Source: Perca fluviatilis
Lineage: Eukaryota; Chordata; Actinopteri; Perciformes; Percidae
NCBI RefSeq assembly: GCF_010015445.1
Contig: NC_053112.1
Coordinates: 37,126,665-37,190,664 of the forward strand
Direction: 5' to 3'
Length of the DNA: 64,000 nt
Below are positions 9,584-20,900 of the stretch, piece by piece. Below the pieces are notes generated by a model. The model did not search any database. It had not been told where the DNA came from and was given only the letters and a program-made list of their open reading frames with translations. Within the stretch, counting starts at the first letter, position 1. Every line of letters starts with the position of its first letter. The position numbers and the translations under genes were made by a program.

Positions 9584-12500
9584 CTAAAGTTCATCTTTCT
9601 CCTCTCCCTGACAGAAGCATGCTGCTCTCTGGCCGTTCATGTAGGGTCTGCAGCCCAGAGTCCACACTGTGTTGAACAAGGTGTCTGCTACCGTTTCACA
9701 TGCTGAGGAGAGAAAGGGACAAAAACAGGAACGGCAGTCAGTACGGAGCAGTAGTTCCAAGTCCAAGTTCAAAATAACTTTAGTTTATAACGGTCTATAG
9801 ACCCAAAATAGCATGTACACATACATGAACTGTGTGGACAGGATATGGATGATATATGGATGATAATTTGCATATGGATGATAATTTCTTTGGCTTTTTG
9901 GACCACATGCTTTTCCCAAATAAAACACAATTCTCACTGCTGAACTCCAGTTATTCTGGAGCAGACCTTCACGATGCTGTTCAGAGTACGCACTAAAGAA
10001 GGTATTGTTCGACATTTTCTGAGATTTACTCAGCATACAGTTCATTTCATAGTACGCTGGATTATCAGTAGGCCTACTTGACAGGTTTTAAGCGCTTGAG
10101 CATTGTAGTCATTTGTATAGGGATCTCAAGAATTCTTTTCATTTAAATATTAGGCGATTTGTTTCGGGACGTTTGGATCTCTTCAAAAGGGTTTTATACA
10201 TTACGTTAAGGGCGCATTTATAACAATTAAAACATGATGGAGATGTAGGCTTCTGAAAGGTCCCCAGACCAGCAGTGAACTTTTCCAAGACCACATGTTT
10301 TTTTTAATTTCAAGCAGGGCATTTTAGAGATTTCTGCTAAGTATCACAAGTGGTCATCATGGCATCATTTTCAGGTGTCACATAGTGGGTTTAGGTAAGC
10401 CAACCCAGGCCATGCCCATAGTCGCAGTTGTTGAATTGTTAAAGGTGAAGTTGAGAGAGAATGGTGCTGAAAAATGTGGATCAGCTCAGTGACCCTCCCC
10501 TGGATAGAATAGAAAAGAATCAATGTCTATTGCCATTTGCAGGGTCGTACATTGGAATTTTTGTGCGATGCTCTTATGCCAGGATCAGACTACGCAATTT
10601 TTTTGTCTTTCACGACAGTCACTATGTCAGACTAGACAGCCATATTGCCAAAACTTCTTGCTGTCTCTTCGACAGAAGAGTGACAACACTACAAGTATGA
10701 CACCGACCAGCCCCCAGACTAAGTCCACTCTACAAAAATATAAGAAAAAATAAAAAAAATACAATAAAAATATTAAGCTATATAAAATAAAATATAAAGT
10801 AGGAGAACAATATGAAGGCAAAACAGCTGTAGATAAATAAAGTTGTGATTGCAAAAAGTGCACCGGAAACAAAAACTACTTTTTTAGATTAGATTTTTCA
10901 GATTGTTATTGCACACAGAACACATTGTTATGATATTGTACTTGAGACATAAAGTACATTGTATAAAGACTACTTGTGAATATATACATGCACCTTGAAA
11001 TAAAGGTTAAAAACATTACTAACCTTCAACTTTTGACACGAAGCCAAGGCTCTTCTTGAGGTCGGAGCAGATGCTGTGGAGGCACCAGCGGAACTTGGAG
11101 TCGCAGCGGTACTTGTTGGAGCCGCACGTGTCGTAACACATATCCAGCTGATTGCAACACTTGGTCATGGCAGGGATGCCCATGTCCATCTGGTACACAA
11201 CAGAGGGGATTCATGTGTTAGTATGCAAGTGTGGGGGGGTTTACAGGTGGTTATTTTGGCTGTACACTAAAAACTGATTCCATTATTCAGTCAAATGTAG
11301 ACTTCTATGAATATTTAGGGACTGTATGAAAATTATTAGGGGCAGGGGGTTAAAATATTATTTGCTTTTTTCCCCCTAGTTTTATTTATTTTTTCACCTT
11401 TGTCCTGCGAGATGTACTTTAAAAACTTTTTTTTTTTTTAAAGAATAATATATTTAAAAAAATGTTTTGGTGTTTGTCCCATGGGCCATAAAGCTGTGTT
11501 TTGACACAATGCAGAGACGCAACAGTCATGTCTTTGCATTGTCTTTTGCATCTTTTATTTTTTTCACTTCACAATTAACCAGTAGCTGGTAGAATCATAC
11601 TGTCAGTCTTAAGAAACAGTAGACATGAATCTTAGATCTTTAAGGAGCTGGCCATTATTTAACTAGCCAAATAAAATATAATGCTAGTTCAGCACAGCCC
11701 ATTCTGTTCTGCTAATTGGTGAAGCAAAAATAGTACAATGGCAAGAACCTCTGTGCCCCTGTTCACTTATTGTGAGTGGTAATAACTGTTCATTTAGTAG
11801 CTCTTAGTTCAAAAATAGACAGAAGCTTGAATGTTCGATAAACATTTGTTATGATTTCCATAATTCTGGCAATTTGTAATTGTATAAAAAGCATTGTTCC
11901 GTTAACATGATAAGCTTGCAAGTGAGGCTAAGTTGAGATATAGAGCAGAGGGTGTTGCAATTTCTTAAGTCAAAGGGAGGGTCCAAAGCAAATATTTATA
12001 ACTCTGGGTGGGGTCTTGCTATTTAAAAAGTCAAACATAAGTTTCGTCCCTTTTCCCAACCCAGTTCATTTTTGTACAGTCCCTTAGGAATGTAGATTCA
12101 TTTATTTTATACCCGCATCAACTAAGTTTCCAAGTTTTCTCAAACCACATGAATTTGCCCTGAATGGACAGAAGAAGCATACCCCGTCTGGAATAGGAAG
12201 ACCAAAGAAGTAGGAGGTACATCCATCAGGTTCTGGCATCTGGTAGCCAGGACGAGGAAGAGGAGCTTTACCTGAGAGGGGAAGCAAAGCAAAATATCAG
12301 ATGTGCGTCACAGCGGGCCAGTGCTGGCTGGTTTGATAACCATGTGGGTTCAAAAGTAGATCCCTGCCTGCACATAGAGAAACAAAGGTTACTTATTTGG
12401 TTCATATCTTTTCACAAGTTATTAGACACATTCACCACCACATGAAACCTCTCCTATAAAGCTGGGGTCACAGTCCATTTCCAGGCCCTCTTCCAAATGA

Positions 12501-13705
12501 TGACAAACATGATAAGAAGTTTATTCTATCAAGGGTTGAACATCAGAGCGATCGTTGTATTTTTGTTCCACACAGGAAATGTCCAGACTACTATATAACC
12601 ACTTAGTTTATGATGTAATATGAATGTATTATACTGTGAGTAACCATACTTAATACTAATTTAGTAAAGATCAACACAGGAGCATTCATGCAGAGATAGA
12701 TTGTGCATTGCATACACTGTTAATAAACTGTCCTGGGAAATGATTTCATTAATATTCTATTGGTATTTTAATAGTAATAATGATGCTAAATGTTTGGATG
12801 AATCAAAGTAAAAAAAAGTAGTTCATAATGTGAATATTTAAACAAATTTTAGAAATCTAATTTAAATGAGAATTTGCTTAATTTCTGCATCTTAATTACT
12901 GCATATAAAAGACAGAATTTACAAAAATCACTATGCAAGATGCAAGATTTTACTTTCTCCACAGCGCAAAACAAATGGTAACAGATGAGAGTCTAACCTA
13001 AAGTGTGTTCTTATTGTGAAAAGCCTGTCAACTAAAAGGCTTTGATTGGGTTTGACCCATATATGTTCTGTACTGTATATGTATTTTTTTTTAGTTAGAA
13101 GAGGCAAAATACTTTTAGCCAATAATCAAGATTTATAAATTTGACAATTTTGATTCCAAAAAAGAAGGAAGTATTTTGCATTCTCCCCAAGAACTGTGTC
13201 GTTAATGGGATGAAAATCCAAAAATCAACTGGAGCATAGGACACCCACCCCTAGTCTAACCCTAACCCTTTCCACTGCTATCAATGCTAAAGGGAAACTG
13301 TAATAAATGTCCTCCTTTCAATTAAGATGAAAATGTAACATATTTTGAAAAATAATGATCCACTGGCTGATCAATATCATTATTATTCTAAACTTAAACG
13401 ATACTGCGTTAATGCTTACTCATCCATTTAAGTGACTTACCATATCGACAGCGGTATTGGCACACTCCATCACGTCCACCCATGAACTCTAGCATTGAGT
13501 CAAAGTATCCGCTGACTGACTCAAAGCCGCCTCGCAGGGAGTTCATTCCCCACTCTGCGTTCTCGTCCTCGGCCTGCGAGCCATCGGCGGCCTGGCCCGG
13601 TGCTGGTGGTGTTGCAGCTGAGTCCTCAGTCTCTTGACTGACTGCACCGTGGATGAACAGGCCCAGCAGGAGCAGGAGGGGAGCAATAAGGGCCCAACGG
13701 GTCAT
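9584..13705 (-). CDS. pla2g12b: Phospholipase A2 group XIIB (catalytically inactive), complete, 212 aa
   Basis: Four exons on the minus strand: 13705-13441, 12271-12183, 11189-11024 and 9702-9584; all splice sites are GT-AG and phases fit. The ATG at 13705 opens a signal peptide of about 24 residues (hydrophobic core [14 protein letters not shown]). Then come an acidic linker, the block [37 protein letters not shown], the helix [12 protein letters not shown] (residues 129-140), [13 protein letters not shown] and a C terminus ending EEKDEL. In active sPLA2 enzymes the helix has His before Asp; here it is Leu133, the known group XIIB change that abolishes catalysis. The vertebrate protein is made in liver and gut and helps load triglyceride onto apoB lipoproteins in the secretory pathway. 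The terminal KDEL fits retention in the ER. A candidate poly(A) signal (tttatt on +) lies at 9183-9188. The first intron is 1.2 kb and introns hold only repeats. Confidence 0.95.
10550..10720. repeat. Transposon-like fragment in pla2g12b intron 3
   Basis: The segment 'ccaggatcagactacgcaat' followed by 'gtctttcacgacagtcacta' looks like one end of a fish hAT-type miniature element. No opposite terminus or target duplication was found. The rest of this 1.3-kb intron is AT-rich with no exon. Confidence 0.3.
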
Positions 13706-13792
13706 TCTGTAGCTCAGACAGTTCCACACGAACAGTTAGAGTTCAGAAACTGAGGGAACACACTCACGGTGGCAATACTGAAACTGTGTGCG

Positions 13793-13850
13793 TGACCTGA
13801 ACTTTGAGACAGACAAAGGGATGGCCTCATATGTGGAAGAACAAAGTCCA
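13793..13850. promoter_or_regulatory. Two HNF4-type sites upstream of pla2g12b
   Basis: On the plus strand, CAAAGTCCA lies at 13842-13850. On the minus strand, CAAAGTTCAGGTCA spans 13806-13793. Both match the HNF4alpha-preferred core CAAAGTYCA and lie 88-145 bp upstream of the pla2g12b ATG. HNF4alpha (with PGC-1alpha) is an established activator of mammalian PLA2G12B in liver. I infer that these are the fish counterparts. The transcription start has not been located, so one site could fall in the 5' UTR. Confidence 0.6.
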
Positions 13851-14283
13851 GCCTCTATCTCCTCTTTTTTTTGAGATATCTGAGCTTTTATCACTCTTGC
13901 TGATTAAAGAGAGGCAGAGTGTACTTGTTCACCATTCAGTCAAGTGGATTCAATTACATTTTAATCCCATTCATTTAAGAGGTAATCTTTCTTGACATTA
14001 ACATAGAGTAGCAAATGGGATAGAGTGGATTTTCTGTAAAATCAGAGAGCATCACCTCTGTGCCCTGCTTCATGGTTTCTCAAGTCAGTTAAATTCATGT
14101 GAAAATTGTCTGTCATTATACAAAATGAATGAAGACACCTAATTATACATCCCACATCTGGTAGCACTTGCTACTGAAACCTCCAAACTAGCTCATAACA
14201 GTGTTTTTTCATGGTGTTTGGCCAATATGATATAATGATTTTGTAAGGAGAACTGAGGAGAACTGAGTCTAAATACTCTAAGT

Positions 14284-14287
14284 GCGC

Positions 14288-14338
<51 letters not shown>

Positions 14339-14372
14339 CACGTGTGTGTGTATGTGTGTGTTTGGGTGTGTG
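14284..14372. repeat. (GT)n microsatellite with GC edges
   Basis: A run of about 24 GT units is flanked by CG-rich steps and followed by an interrupted GT tail. It lies in the pla2g12b/zc3h8 intergenic gap. ORFs over it on both strands (Cys/Val or His/Thr runs) are artefacts. Confidence 0.95.
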
Positions 14373-15514
14373 TGCGTTTCCAAAAGCATTTTTGTTTTTT
14401 GTTTTCTTATCATAAAAGCATGACTAAATATGGATTCTTTGAGGTTATCTGGTGCATGCTTGAAAGTGTAGGCTTTTCATTGATTTGAACTTTTTCTGTA
14501 ACTATACATCAATGTTAAAGTATTTGAATGTGATACTTTGTTGTGACTGTTGTGTTACCAGACCACAGCTTATTATTAGTTTATTATGGCAAGTGTGTAC
14601 CCAAATGTCAAGTTTTTTTTTTATCAAAGGGCAACAGCAAATGAAGATAATTCTAATGTGACAAGACAGACCTCCAGATAAGGCTTTTTAGTAAACTGGG
14701 CACTTTTGTGGGCTAAATTTCAGAATTTCAAAGGGAGACATAATGGCAAATAGTTTACAAAACGACACTCGTCACAACAACCATTGATTTTCACAAAGAA
14801 CATGTAAATACTATTCAAATTGGGAAATACAATAATAAACAGGAAGTTATCACTTAACATAGGTGGAGAGTCAAAGACAAGCAAGAGTCAAAGTCTTCAA
14901 AAACAAAAGGCACTGATAAAATAACATTTAACATACCCATCAAAGTTATAGTAACTGAGATATAAGACAATGTAGGCCTAGTTTCTTAGCGTTTAATGTT
15001 GAATTAATACACTTTGAAAGAAACATAATATATAATTTAAAGTCATTATTGAAGCCTGTAAAATTTGGGCAAGACATTTTTTTTTATTTATTTTTTGGTC
15101 AGTAGATTCAAACACTGGAATATTAGCTAGAGATAACCAAGTCCTTCCATCAACCAAACCCAGAGCTGCATCACAAAAGTGTGAAAAAAGTCCATAACAA
15201 CATTTTGTTATGAAAATCAGCAACATGGTATGTTCTTGTAATAAAGTAATTTTTCTTTAACTTTAGGAAGAATAATGGAGATAAAAAAAATATGGAGAAG
15301 TGAAGTTAGCCTACTGCTTTATCAAACCTGTAAGGTCCACCCCAACCTTTACACATCATGTAAACTTTACCGCTAGATGGGCCTAGGTGTCAGGGTCTGA
15401 GACCATAGACATAATATTTGATAATATCCATAATATAGAGTAGACGCCGCATCGACCGCTACTGCCTTTTAAATAATTTAAATAATCATACCAAACTGAT
15501 TTTCACTCTATGTC

Positions 15515-15690
15515 ATGGTCTTCACTACAGCGGTCTTTGGTCTTCCCTACCAGAACTCTGTCTATATTTGGTAGAGTCCCGTGACTTTTGTCTCTTCAGA
15601 GAGGGATCTTTGGTCTCTTCTATGGTCTTCACCCCCCTCTGTCTATATTTGGTAGAGTCCAGTGACGTTTGTCTCAAACACGGAAGAAGA
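15515..15690. repeat. Two-copy tandem duplication in intergenic DNA
   Basis: The phrases 'tatggtcttcac', 'ctctgtctatatttggtaga' and 'ttgtctc' occur twice in the same order, about 100 bp apart (15515-15590 and 15620-15680). No gene is visible between 13.9 and 16.0 kb otherwise. Confidence 0.6.
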
Positions 15691-16042
15691 GGTGAGCTCG
15701 TTGCATTCATGCTTATACCCATATGTCAATGCTTATACCTGATAGTGAATTAACTGGACCGCAACTCAAACTAGAATATGTTTTGGTACTTGATCCCTGA
15801 ACAGAAAAACAGGCTAGGATAGGTACCACCTAGCTAGGGAAGACTACAAAGCAGCTGTGGTTTATTGAAAGTTTTATGTGCGCGAGACAGCGTTTGTTAT
15901 CACGAGCGTCCCCGTTGCCAGGTGGCTGTTTGAAACTTGTTTTCTGTTTCTTCTGACTGGGTGGTCACAACCTCGGCTATGGGTGCCCTGCTAGTCTTTC
16001 TACGTTAACACACAACTAACTCATGACGAGACAAACAGAAGA

Positions 16043-17900
16043 ATGGCTTTCGCAAATCTGTTCACGAGACTGTCTGCTGTCGAAGAAGGTGTGAAGAGCC
16101 CCGCCGGTCAACCCGCCTTTACGCTCCGGTAACGTTATTTAACGATAGTTAGCCGTTAGCCTTGATGTGATCGAGGGAGCAGTTCGTTTTAATGGCCTTC
16201 ATCTGCAATACAAACTCCCTTTGTTTTACAGGAACGAGACTGAGACTGGTAGAAGAGGCAATGCCAGGAAGAGGAAAGCCCACGATGAGCTGACTGGCTC
16301 TTATAAAAAGGTAAGATGAACTTGAACTAGCTATGTTATTAGCTAGCTACGTCGTGAAGTTTGCATAACATATGGTCTCGCTAGCTGAAGCTCATCTTCT
16401 CCACCTTTTCCTCGGTGTTTACTTTGATTACATTTGGAAACCTTGAGTGGCCAGGCATTTCATTTAAATTCGTATACTCGGCAGATTCTTAGCAAAATAC
16501 TAAACACCATAAACACCAGAATCAGAAGAACTGATCTTTGGTTTTGTTGTGGTAACAATAGTGATGTCAGTTATATTTGGTTTGTTCAGAGCTATGGAAA
16601 TTTAAAAGAAGGGTAGCTCATTCTGTCAGGCAGTAAATATCCATCAGGATGGCCTACTCCATCTGCAAATGTAAGTGAAAGAAGGGTAGCTCCATAGATA
16701 TAGAAATATATTCTATATCTGTGGGTAGCTCATTCTGTCAGGTAGGAACTATCCAGTGTTTCCTCTATGTTATTACCCCCCCCCGCAAATTCTGCCCCCA
16801 GTCTTCTTTTAGAGTCATGTCGGAAATAGCGGTCACTGGCAAAGGGAGGGTTTTCGACCTGCCCCCACTGTTAAAAAAATCTAAAGGAAACTGATTATCA
16901 GAATGGCTCTAATCGTGGTTAAATCATCCATCTTTGCTCACTACATCTTAGCCTGTCTTACCCTCAGGTGTGCATAAACTAAAGGTTGTGAACTTATTTT
17001 ATCGGTTTTGGCCATGAAAAGTATGTAATTAGGGCTAATCGTATCGGTGGAAAACATTCATATCGTGTATCCCTCTTAGTAACACCTCCCAGTATAACAC
17101 AAGGCAATGCAATTCAACAGCCCCACAAACTATAGCCTTCAAAGGTTTAATAAGTTGCTCTTTTATTGCATGAATGTTATATTAGACAGCATTGGTTTTA
17201 TTTGTCTACTTGTATCTCAGTGGAAATCAAAATTCAATTGTATAGGGTTTGTGCTGTTTGTCTAGCGCAGGATGTATTTGTATTGTGGACTTGCCAGACT
17301 TGAAAAGATTGGGATAAATCTTTCAATATTAACAGACTTGTCCTTGACATTGATTTATATGCATTTTCTTTTCACAGAAGCAAAGTTACCAAGCCCAGAC
17401 AACCAGAAGGTATAATGCTGCATCCTTTAAAGACGATGACTCCAAGGCCAGACACTACCATATGCATAACACTGATAACGGACATTCAAGTGTTGGCTTC
17501 ATCAAAGAAGTGATGTATAACCACAGTTACAATAACATGTGTCACAAAGGTCAGAATTACAAAATTAAAAATAACCATAACGTAAACAAGCAACAGCAGA
17601 AGAAGAATCCAGATGGGCAGAAAAATCTGTACCAACAGAAGGATAGATGGAGACCTGCCAATAGAGGTGGAAACCATCAGACTAGACCTGCTTGGAGAAA
17701 ACATGGAGGAGACAGTAAAAATAAAAATGACAAGCAGGTAAGCAAGACACTTGGCTGTGTCTGTCAGGATAGAAATGATCCATCATCAGTCGGTAGTAGA
17801 GCCCGACCGATATATCGGCGGGCGATATTAGGGATTTTTCAAACTATCGGTATCGGCATTTATAATGGCCAATTAAAAAAAAAAAAAAATAAATAAATAA

Positions 17901-17948
<48 letters not shown>

Positions 17949-20900
17949 TCACCTAAAGGATTATTAGGAACACCTGTTACATTTCTCGTTAATGCAATTA
18001 TCTAATCAACCAATCACATGGCAGCTGTGTCTTCCAGGTCTAGACAATCTCCTGAACTCCAAACTGAATGTCAGAATGGGAACGAAAGGTGATCTAAGCA
18101 GCTTTGAGTGTGGCATGGTTGTTGGTGCCAGACGGGCTGGTCTGAGTATTTCACAATCCGCTCAGTTAGAAAGAATGGTCTGGAAAAAGGAAAAACATCC
18201 AGTATGCGGCAGTCCTGTGGGCAAAAATGCCTTGTTGATGCTACAGGTCAGAGGAGAATGGGCCGAGTGATTCAAGCTGATAGAAGATCAACTTTTTTGG
18301 TCAGCTTAGTCTTCTGAATAGGTCGCGCAGATCTCAAGGAGTTCAGCGGCCGGTGCTGCCTGTGTAGCTGCCTCGCCGCCCGGCCTTCCTTCACAGACCC
18401 CGGCCTGCTGTGAGGTAGATGGAGCGCAGTCACGGCTGGCAGCCCACAGCACTCCATAACCGCGCAAAGTCACTGTTTTTTCGGTTAATGGACTACCAAA
18501 CGCTGCTGCCCTGACAGAGCTCCAGGGCCTGCAACTCCCCTCTTCCTGCTAAATGGCCGGTGTGTGTGTGTGAGAGCGCGGACCTCAGGTCAGTTGTGTA
18601 GCCTATGTAAATGTTGGGGCGTGACAAACATAGAGACTAGAGCCAAATGAGGAGGAGCCGCCGAGTTGACGTCAACTAGGCAGCTTGTTGAGATTCGTTT
18701 TCAGAGGCAGTTTCAAATAGTGAGATTTGCAGAGGAAAGAGGTGTCAATGGGATTTATAGTTTCTATGTATGTCCTAGTTACCCACTAAACTGTCATTAT
18801 TCAACTATGACAAGGTAAAATCGGTTTTGCATTCTATCACCATCAAAATGTAAATAAAAATGGACCAAACCCCCTTCAACCATGTTCTGAGTGTTGGCGT
18901 TGCATAGTTTGTCCACCAGAGGGAGCTCTACAACCTCCCTGTTGGCAACACTCTTTGATTTTTGTTGTTATTGTCTAACTTTAAGTTTCATATCTTAAGT
19001 TTGTATTTTTATGCATTTTATTTATCAGAACTTTAATATATTTTGATGTTCTGATGTTTATTTTTAAACTGCATTATCATATTATTTTTGTGAGGACTCA
19101 TAAATAGCTACAAATAACTAATGTTAGGGAAATCTGTTTATGTTTTGTTACGCATTTCTGGATTTTTTTTAAAATCGATATCGGCCGACATATCGGAATA
19201 TCGGATTTTTAAATCATAAGATATTTGTATCGGTATCTGTCTTAAAAATCCTTTATCAGTCGGGCTCTAGTCTGTAACCTGTTTCAGTTTGAAAGAAAGG
19301 ACATTTGCATTATGGCCACCTGCTTTTTGTGGTAGAATAGGCATTCCGATTCATTCGGTCATTTTGCATTTTGCAGTCATTTTGAATTTCTAAGGGAAAT
19401 AGGGACAGAAATTGGAGTGATGGTCTTCAGTTTAAATCTGGCCTGTAGAGCGTGATTTATGCTTCTGCGTAAAATCTGTCGTGGCTACGTGCGTACCTAC
19501 ACCGGACCCTACGCCATATCCTGACGTGCACCTCTCGAAAAATGTAACCACACGTCGCGGCGACGCACGTTGCTTGGCCGTGGCTTGGTAGCGTTGCATT
19601 TCCCCCGACTCATGTCCTGGTTCTCCTTCTCCATAAACAACATGAGATCAAGGAGAGGGTTAACTTCTCCTGCTCCAGATCTCCCACCGTGGTCAGAAAG
19701 AACAGGGGAGACACTTTGGTTCTCTCACTAGGACAGTGTGTAAGCTCTAACCTGTTACCATGGGAGCCCAAATAGAAACGGACACGCCACACAGCTGACA
19801 CGCTCACGCGACACATCCAGTGTGTAACTGGCCTTAAAGGTCCCATGACATGGTGCTCTTTGGTTGCTTTTATATAGACCTCAGTGGTCCCCTAATACTG
19901 TATCTGAAGTCTCTTTTATATAGACCTTAGTGGTCCCCTAATACTGTATCTGAAGTCTCTTTTATATAGACCTTAGTGGTCCCCTAATACTGTATCTGTT
20001 AGTGGTCCCCTAATACTGAACCTGAAGTCTCTTTTATATAGGCCTTATGGGTCCCCTAATACTGTATCTGAAGTGGAAGGGTGGGGGTGGCAAGGTGGAG
20101 GGTGGGGGTGTGGCCTTGACCAACTGCCACTTTGCTCGTTTGAAAGCCATGATGTCTCTCTCTCATGGGTGGGCCAAATTCTCTGGTCGGGCAAAGCAGA
20201 GAAAGGGGAGGTAACCTTTCTCCTTATGACCTCATAAGGAGAAGATTCCAGATCGGCCCATCTGAGCTTTCATTTTCTCAAAGGCAGAGCAGGATACCCA
20301 GGGCTCGGTTTACACCTATCACCATTTCTAGCCACCGGGGGACCATAGGCAGGCTGGGGGAACATAGGCAGGCATATTAATGTTAAAAAACCTCATAAAG
20401 TGACATTTTCATGCCATGGGACCTTTAAGCTTTGTTGCACTCTCTCCCCACATTTCCTGTCTGCCTCTCAACTGTATACTGTCAAAACGATGGCAAAAAT
20501 TATGATGATAAACAGGCATGGGGCTAAAATACTTTTGATACTTAAAGACACCGTTTTGACATTAAGCGAGGTAGCAACAAATGGCCTTATGATTCAAAAG
20601 CCTCTAGGCAGACAAAGTCCCATTAACCTAAAAACACAACAGAGATAAGTGGCCCAATACTAGTTTGAAAATAACACCCTCAAACTATTTGAAGTGAGCA
20701 AATCTTTTTGTCTCCTCAAGTCTGTTTAATTTCATTTTGCATCAGAAACTTAACTGTAAAGTAGAATTATGTTTATTGTTGTGCAGTGAAAGCTACAGGC
20801 ATATCTCAATGATAACTAGATATTTAAAGGTCTAGCCATGTTCTCCCATCTAGCGGTGACATTGTATATGACAACCAACTGAATATTACTTTGTAGCCCT

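Larger units (their letters stand above)
17797..19269. mobile_element. hAT-like element (tagagcccgaccgatatatc family) in zc3h8 intron 3
   Basis: The left end is TAGAGCCCGACCGATA and the right end is 'atcagtcgggctcta', an imperfect inverted repeat. Flanks gtcggtag and gtctgtaa agree at 6 of 8 bases, consistent with a decayed hAT duplication. A truncated Tc1 copy sits inside at 17948. The internal stretch 18880-18960 recurs inverted at 4620-4700. Confidence 0.65.

Noticed and set aside
13706..13729. An earlier start for pla2g12b at 13729
   Set aside because: The codon there is GTG, not ATG. The first ATG in frame is at 13705 and opens directly into a good signal peptide.
14171..14488. Cys/Val-rich and His/Thr-rich ORFs
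   Set aside because: They are translations of a GT microsatellite.
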